Source: Limnomonas spitsbergensis
Taxonomy: Eukaryota > Chlorophyta > Chlorophyceae > Chlamydomonadales
Assembly (NCBI GenBank): GCA_037349105.1
Contig: JAYJMM010000039.1
Coordinates: forward strand, 6,230,501 to 6,294,500
Length of the DNA stretch: 64,000 nucleotides
Direction: 5' to 3'
A program made the position numbers and the translations under genes. The number at the start of each line of letters is the position of its first letter. Positions within the stretch are counted from its first letter, which is position 1. The notes under the pieces were generated by a model. That model had not been told where the DNA came from. It ran no database searches and was given only the letters and a program-made list of their open reading frames with translations. Shown here in pieces: positions 47,001 through 53,000 of the stretch.

Positions 47001-50000
47001 AAACCTCACCTTGACCTCAGGCATGAGCTCAGGCAGCGCGCTGAGCAGCGCGTCCAAAGTCCCCAGGTGGAAGGCATCCGGAAAGCCCTACAGCCGTGAG
47101 ACGTTGCCGGAGGGGGAGAGTCAGGGCCCATGGCCATGTGTATTAGAATGGCGCATGGTCGCTGGACGGGTGGTGTCAGATCAGATGGACTATGCACAAG
47201 GTCCCGGAAGTGGAAGGCGTCCGGAAAGCAATACAGCCAAGGTTTCCAAGGTGTTCAAATTGCTTCAGGTTTCTTCCAATTATGGCGCATGTTTGTAGTG
47301 AGCGTCGGGGGGGGGGGGGGGGGGGCAGGAGGTGTCGGAGCACATGGTCGTGTGTACAAGAGAGGCACAGGTACTCCAAGTTGCTCCAAATTATGCTGAT
47401 GCAACTCTTACTGCTGCTGATACTCCTACTACTGTTGCATCTACTGCTCTTACTGCTGCCATTGCCTCTACAAATTATGTTGCTTCTGCTAGTCCTGCTG
47501 TTGTTGCTTCTTCTGCTCTATCTGTTGCTGCTACAACTGCACTTGTTGCTTCTACTGCTACTAACACAGCTTATAATCCTTCTACTGCTGCTTATATCGC
47601 TTTTACTGCCAATCCTGCTCTTTTTCTCTTCTTGCTTTGACTGCCCCTCATTTCACCTGAATGATGCACTGCATAAGGTACTGCTGGGCAATGCCATCCT
47701 TGCAGCTCACCACCTGCTCCATCACACGCGGCAGCACCTGCGGGCAGATGGGCAGGTAGGCAGGCAGATGGGCAGGTAGGCAGACAGATGGGCAGGTAGG
47801 CAGACAGATGGGCAGGTAGGCAGACAGATGGGCAGGTAGGCAGACAGATGGGCAGGTAGGCAGACAGATGGGCAGGTAGGCAGACAGATGGGCAGGTAGG
47901 CAGGCAGATGGGCAGGTAGGCAGACAGATGGGCAGGTAGGCAGACAGGTGGGCAGGTAGGCAGACAGATGGGCGGGTAGGCAGACAGATGGGCAGGTAGG
48001 CAGACAGATGGGCAGGTAGGCAGACAGATGGGCAGGTAGGCGGACAGATGGGCAGGTAGGCGGACAGATGGGCAGGTAGGCAGACAGATGGGCAGGTAGG
48101 CAGACAGATGGGCAGGTAGGCAGATAGATGGGCAGGTAGGCGGACAGATGGGCAGGTAGGCAGACAGATGGGCAAGTAGGCGGACAGATGGGCAGGTAGG
48201 CAAACAGATGGGCAGGTAGGCAGACAGATGGGCAGGTAGGCAGACAGATGGGCAGGTAGGCAGACAGATGGGCAGGTAGGCAGACAGATGGGCAGGTAGG
48301 CAGACAGATGGGCAGGTAGGCAGACAGATGGGCAGGTAGGCAGACAGATGGGCAGGTAGGCAGACAGATGGGCAGGTAGGCGGACAGATGGGCAGGTAGG
48401 CAGACAGATGGGCAGGTAGGCAGACAGATGGACAGGTAGGCAAACAGATGGGCAGATAGGCAGACAGATGGGCAGGTAGGCAGACAGATGGGCAGGTAGG
48501 CAGACAGATGGGCAGGTAGGCAGACAGATGGGCAGGTAGGCAGACAGATAGGTACGCATGCAGAAAGGATTCCAGACACATGTACAATGATAGACAGATG
48601 CTCAGACCGGCAGAATCACAGACAGACACGCTGACAGGCAGGCAGACAAATAAGTAGGCTTGCTGGCGCACAGGCAGACGCGCTGGCAGGCAGCCAGACA
48701 AACATGTAGGCAAGCAGGTTCGCAGACAGGCGGCCTGGCAGGTGATGAAGCAGATAGACTGGTGGGTAGGTGGGTGTTGTGTCAGTCAGCCAGCACGCAA
48801 GCCAGCAAGCAAGCAAGGCAGATAGACTGGTGGGTAGGTGGTTGTTGTGTCAGTCAGCCAGCAAGCAAGCAAGCAAGGCAGATAGACTGGTGGGAAGTTG
48901 GGTGTTGTGTCAGTCAGCCAGCCAGCAAGCAAGCCAGCAAGCAAGGCAGATAAACTGGTGGGTGGGTAGGTGATGTGTCAATCAGTGAGTCAGTCGGCCA
49001 GCCAGCCAGTCAACAAGCAAGGCAGATAAAGAGGCAGCATAGTGGCAGGTGATGAGGCAGGTAGATGAGCACATGACTAGATAGGGAGGCAGATGTTTAC
49101 AGGCAACAAGCTTTGAAAAATAGCCGAGGTCCCACAACATTCAATAAATCAGTAAATGCAATCATTTCCAAAATATTGAAATGGAAATATTTAAATAAAT
49201 CCCCTAAACACTGACCATGCCAGATAAGAGGTTAAAGCCAAAACCGTATAGCCGGCTGAGGCATGCCTTCCCCTCTGCCCCAGCCCAGACCCCAGCCTTT
49301 CCCTCCACCCCAACCCGGGTCTGGCCTCAGCCTCAGCCTCCGCCTCAGCCCTGGCCTGGCCTCAGCCTTCACCTCTGCCCCAGCTCTGGCCCATAAGACC
49401 CCAAGCACTGACCATGCCAGAGTATAGGTCGAAGCCCAGCCCGTCCAGCTGGCTGAGGTAAGTCAGGTTCCTCCCCACCAGGTCCTGCAGCTGCTGACGC
49501 TCGTGCTCGCGCTTCTCACGATCACGCGCGCTGCCCTGGGGACACAAGTTAGGGATGCAGAGTGTGAACATGTGTGGAGCGTGAGACGAGTGTGAACATG
49601 TGTGGAGGGTGATGTAAATGTGGGAGCAGGTACGGAGGCGCCCTCCGTGCATGGCATGCCTTGCTTAAGCATCCTCTTCCTGCCCTCACCTGATGCTGTA
49701 TCAGCCACCTTCCCTGATAGAAGGAAAGAAAGACATACGCCTTGGGGCGTGGATCAAGGAAGGCACCCATTCGGCCGTAGGGTTACTTTGATACTAAACC
49801 CGCACTAGCGGTCAGGATCTGCCCCCCTTCCCTCCCTCTCCCCAGCTGAATCTCCTCACCTGATGCTGCATCAGCCCCCACTCCTGATCCTATACCCGCA
49901 CTAGCGGTCAGGATCTGCCCCCCTTCCCTCTCTTTCCCCAGCTGAATCTCCTCACCTGATGCTGCATCAGCCCCCTCTCCTGATCCTATACCCGCACTAG

Positions 50001-53000
50001 CGGTCAGGATCTGCCCCCTTTCCCCCCGCTCTCCAGCTTAGTCTCCTCACCTGATGCTGCATCAGCCCCCACTCCTGATCCTATACCCGCACTAGCGGTC
50101 AGGATCTGCCCCCCTTCCCTCCCTCTCCCCAGCTGGGTGTCCTCACCTGATGCTGCATCAGCCCCCACTCCTGATCCTATACCCGCACTAGCGGTCAGGA
50201 TCTGCCCCCCTTCCCTCCCTCTCCCCAGCTGAATCTCCTCACCTGATGCTGCATCAGCCCCCACTCCTGATCCAATACCCGCACTAGCGGTCAGGATCTG
50301 CCCCCCTTCCCTCTCTTTCCCCAGCTGAATCTCCTCACCTGATGCTGCATCAGCCCCCTCTCCTGATCCTATACCCGCACTAGCGGTCAGGATCTGCCCC
50401 CCTTCCCCCCGCTCTCCAGCTTAGTCTCCTCACCTGATGCTGCATCAGCCCCCACTCCTGATCGAATACCCGCACTAGCGGTCAGGATCTGCCCCCCTTC
50501 CCCCCGCTCTCCAGCTTAGTCTCCTCACCTGATGCTGCATCAGCCCCCACTCCTGATCGAATACCCGCACTAGCGGTCAGGATCTGCCCCCCTTCCCCCC
50601 GCTCTCCAGCTTAGTCTCCTCACCTGATGCTGCATCAGCCCCCACTCCTGATCCTATACCTGCACTAGCGGTCAGGATCTGCCCCCCTTCCCTCCCCCTC
50701 TCCAGCTTAGTGTCCTCACCTGATGCTGCATCAGCCACCTCTCCTGATCCTATACCCGCACTAGCGGTCAGGATCTGCCCCCCTTCCCTCTCTTTCCCCA
50801 GCTGAATCTCCTCACCTGATGCTGCATCAGCCCCCTCTCCTGATCCTATACCTGCACTAGCGGTCAGGATCTGCCCCCCTTCCCTCCCTCTCCCCAGCTG
50901 AATCTCCTCACCTGATGCTGCATCAGCCCCCACTCCTGATCCTATACCCGCACTAGCGGTCAGGATCTGCCCCCCTTCCCTCCCTCTCCCCAGCTGAATC
51001 TCCTCACCTGATGCTGCATCAGCCCCCACTCCTGATCCAATACCCGCACTAGCGGTCAGGATCTGCCCCCCTTCCCTCTCTTTCCCCGGCTGAATCTCCT
51101 CACCTGATGCTGCATCAGCCCACTCTCCTGATCCTATACCCGCACTAGCGGTCAGGATCTGCCCCCCTTCCCCCCGCTCTCCAGCTTAGTCTCCTCACCT
51201 GATGCTGCATCAGCCCCCACTCCTGATCGAATACCCGCACTAGCGGTCAGGATCTGCCCCCCTTCCCCCCGCTCTCCAGCTTAGTCTCCTCACCTGATGC
51301 TGCATCAGCCCCCACTCCTGATCGAATACCCGCACTAGCGGTCAGGATCTGCCCCCCTTCCCCCCGCTCTCCAGCTTAGTCTCCTCACCTGATGCTGCAT
51401 CAGCCCCCACTCCTGATCCTATACCTGCACTAGCGGTCAGGATCTGCCCCCCTTCCCTCCCCCTCTCCAGCTTAGTGTCCTCACCTGATGCTGCATCAGC
51501 CACCTCTCCTGATCCTATACCCGCACTAGCGGTCAGGATCTGCCCCCCTTCCCTCTCTTTCCCCAGCTGAATCTCCTCACCTGATGCTGCATCAGCCCCC
51601 TCTCCTGATCCTATACCTGCACTAGCGGTCAGGATCTGCCCCCCTTCCCTCCCTCTCCCCAGCTGAATCTCCTCACCTGATGCTGCATCAGCCCCCACTC
51701 CTGATCTAATACCCGCACTAGCGGTCAGGATCTGCCCCCCTTCCCTCTCTTTCCTCAGCTGAATCTCCTCACCTGATGCTGCATCAGCCCCCTCTCCTGA
51801 TCCTATACCCGCACTAGCGGTCAGGATCTGCCCCCCTTCCCCCCGCTCTCCAGCTTAGTCTCCTCACCTGATGCTGCATCAGCCCCCTCTCCTGATCCTA
51901 TACCCGCACTAGCGGTCAGGATCTGCCCCCCTTCCCCCCGCTCTCCAGCTTAGTCTCCTCACCTGATGCTGCATCAGCCCCCACTCCTGATCGAATACCC
52001 GCACTAGCGGTCAGGATCTGCCCCCCTTCCCCCCGCTCTCCAGCTTAGTCTCCTCACCTGATGCTGCATCAGCCCCCTCTCCTGATCCTATACCCGCACT
52101 AGCGGTCAGGATCTGCCCCCCTTCCCCCCGCTCTCCAGCTTAGTCTCCTCACCTGATGCTGCATCAGCCCCCACTCCTGATCGAATACCCGCACTAGCGG
52201 TCAGGATCTGCCCCCCTTCCCTCCCTCTTCCCAGCTGGGTGTCCTCACCTGATGCTGCAACAGCCCCCACTCCTGATCCTATACCCGCACTAGCGGTCAG
52301 GATCTGCCCCCCTTCCCTCCCCCTCTCCAGCTTAGTGTCCTCACCTGATGCTGCATCAGCCCCCACTCCTGATCGAATACCCGCACTAGCGGTCAGGATC
52401 TGCCCCCCTTCCCTCCCTCTTCCCAGCTGGGTGTCCTCACCTGATGCTGCAACAGCCCCCACTCCTGATCCTATACCTGCACTAGCGGTCAGGATCTGCC
52501 CCCCTTCCCTCCCCCTCTCCAGCTTAGTGTCCTCACCTGATGCTGCATCAGCCACCTCTCCTGATCCTTTACCCGCACTAGCGGTCAGGATCTGCCCCCC
52601 TTCCCTCTCTTTCCCCAGCTGAATCTCCTCACCTGATGCTGCTTCAGCCCCCTCTCCTGATCCTATACCCGCACTAGCGGTCAGGATCTGCCCCCCTTCC
52701 CTCCCTCTCCCCAGCTGGGTGTCCTCACCTGATGCTGCATCAGCCCCCACTCCTGATCCTATACCCGCATTAGCGGTCAGGATCTGCCCCCCTTCCCTCC
52801 CTCTCCCCAGCTGAATCTCCTCACCTGATGCTGCATCAGCCCCCACTCCTGATCCAATACCCGCACTAGCGGTCAGGATCTGCCCCCCTTCCCTCCCTCT
52901 CCCCAGCTGGGTGTCCTCGCCTGATGCTGCATCAGCCCCCACTCCTGATCCAATACCCGCACTAGCGATCAGGATCTACCTTCCTTCCCTCCCCCTCTCC

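Noticed and set aside
47592..48713. Frames with [12 protein letters not shown] repeats, up to 373 codons
   Set aside because: Artefact of the 20-bp minisatellite; only 47657-47737 within it is a real exon.
49800..52985. CRISPR-like regular repeats
   Set aside because: Units are contiguous with no unique spacers, and the genome is nuclear eukaryotic.
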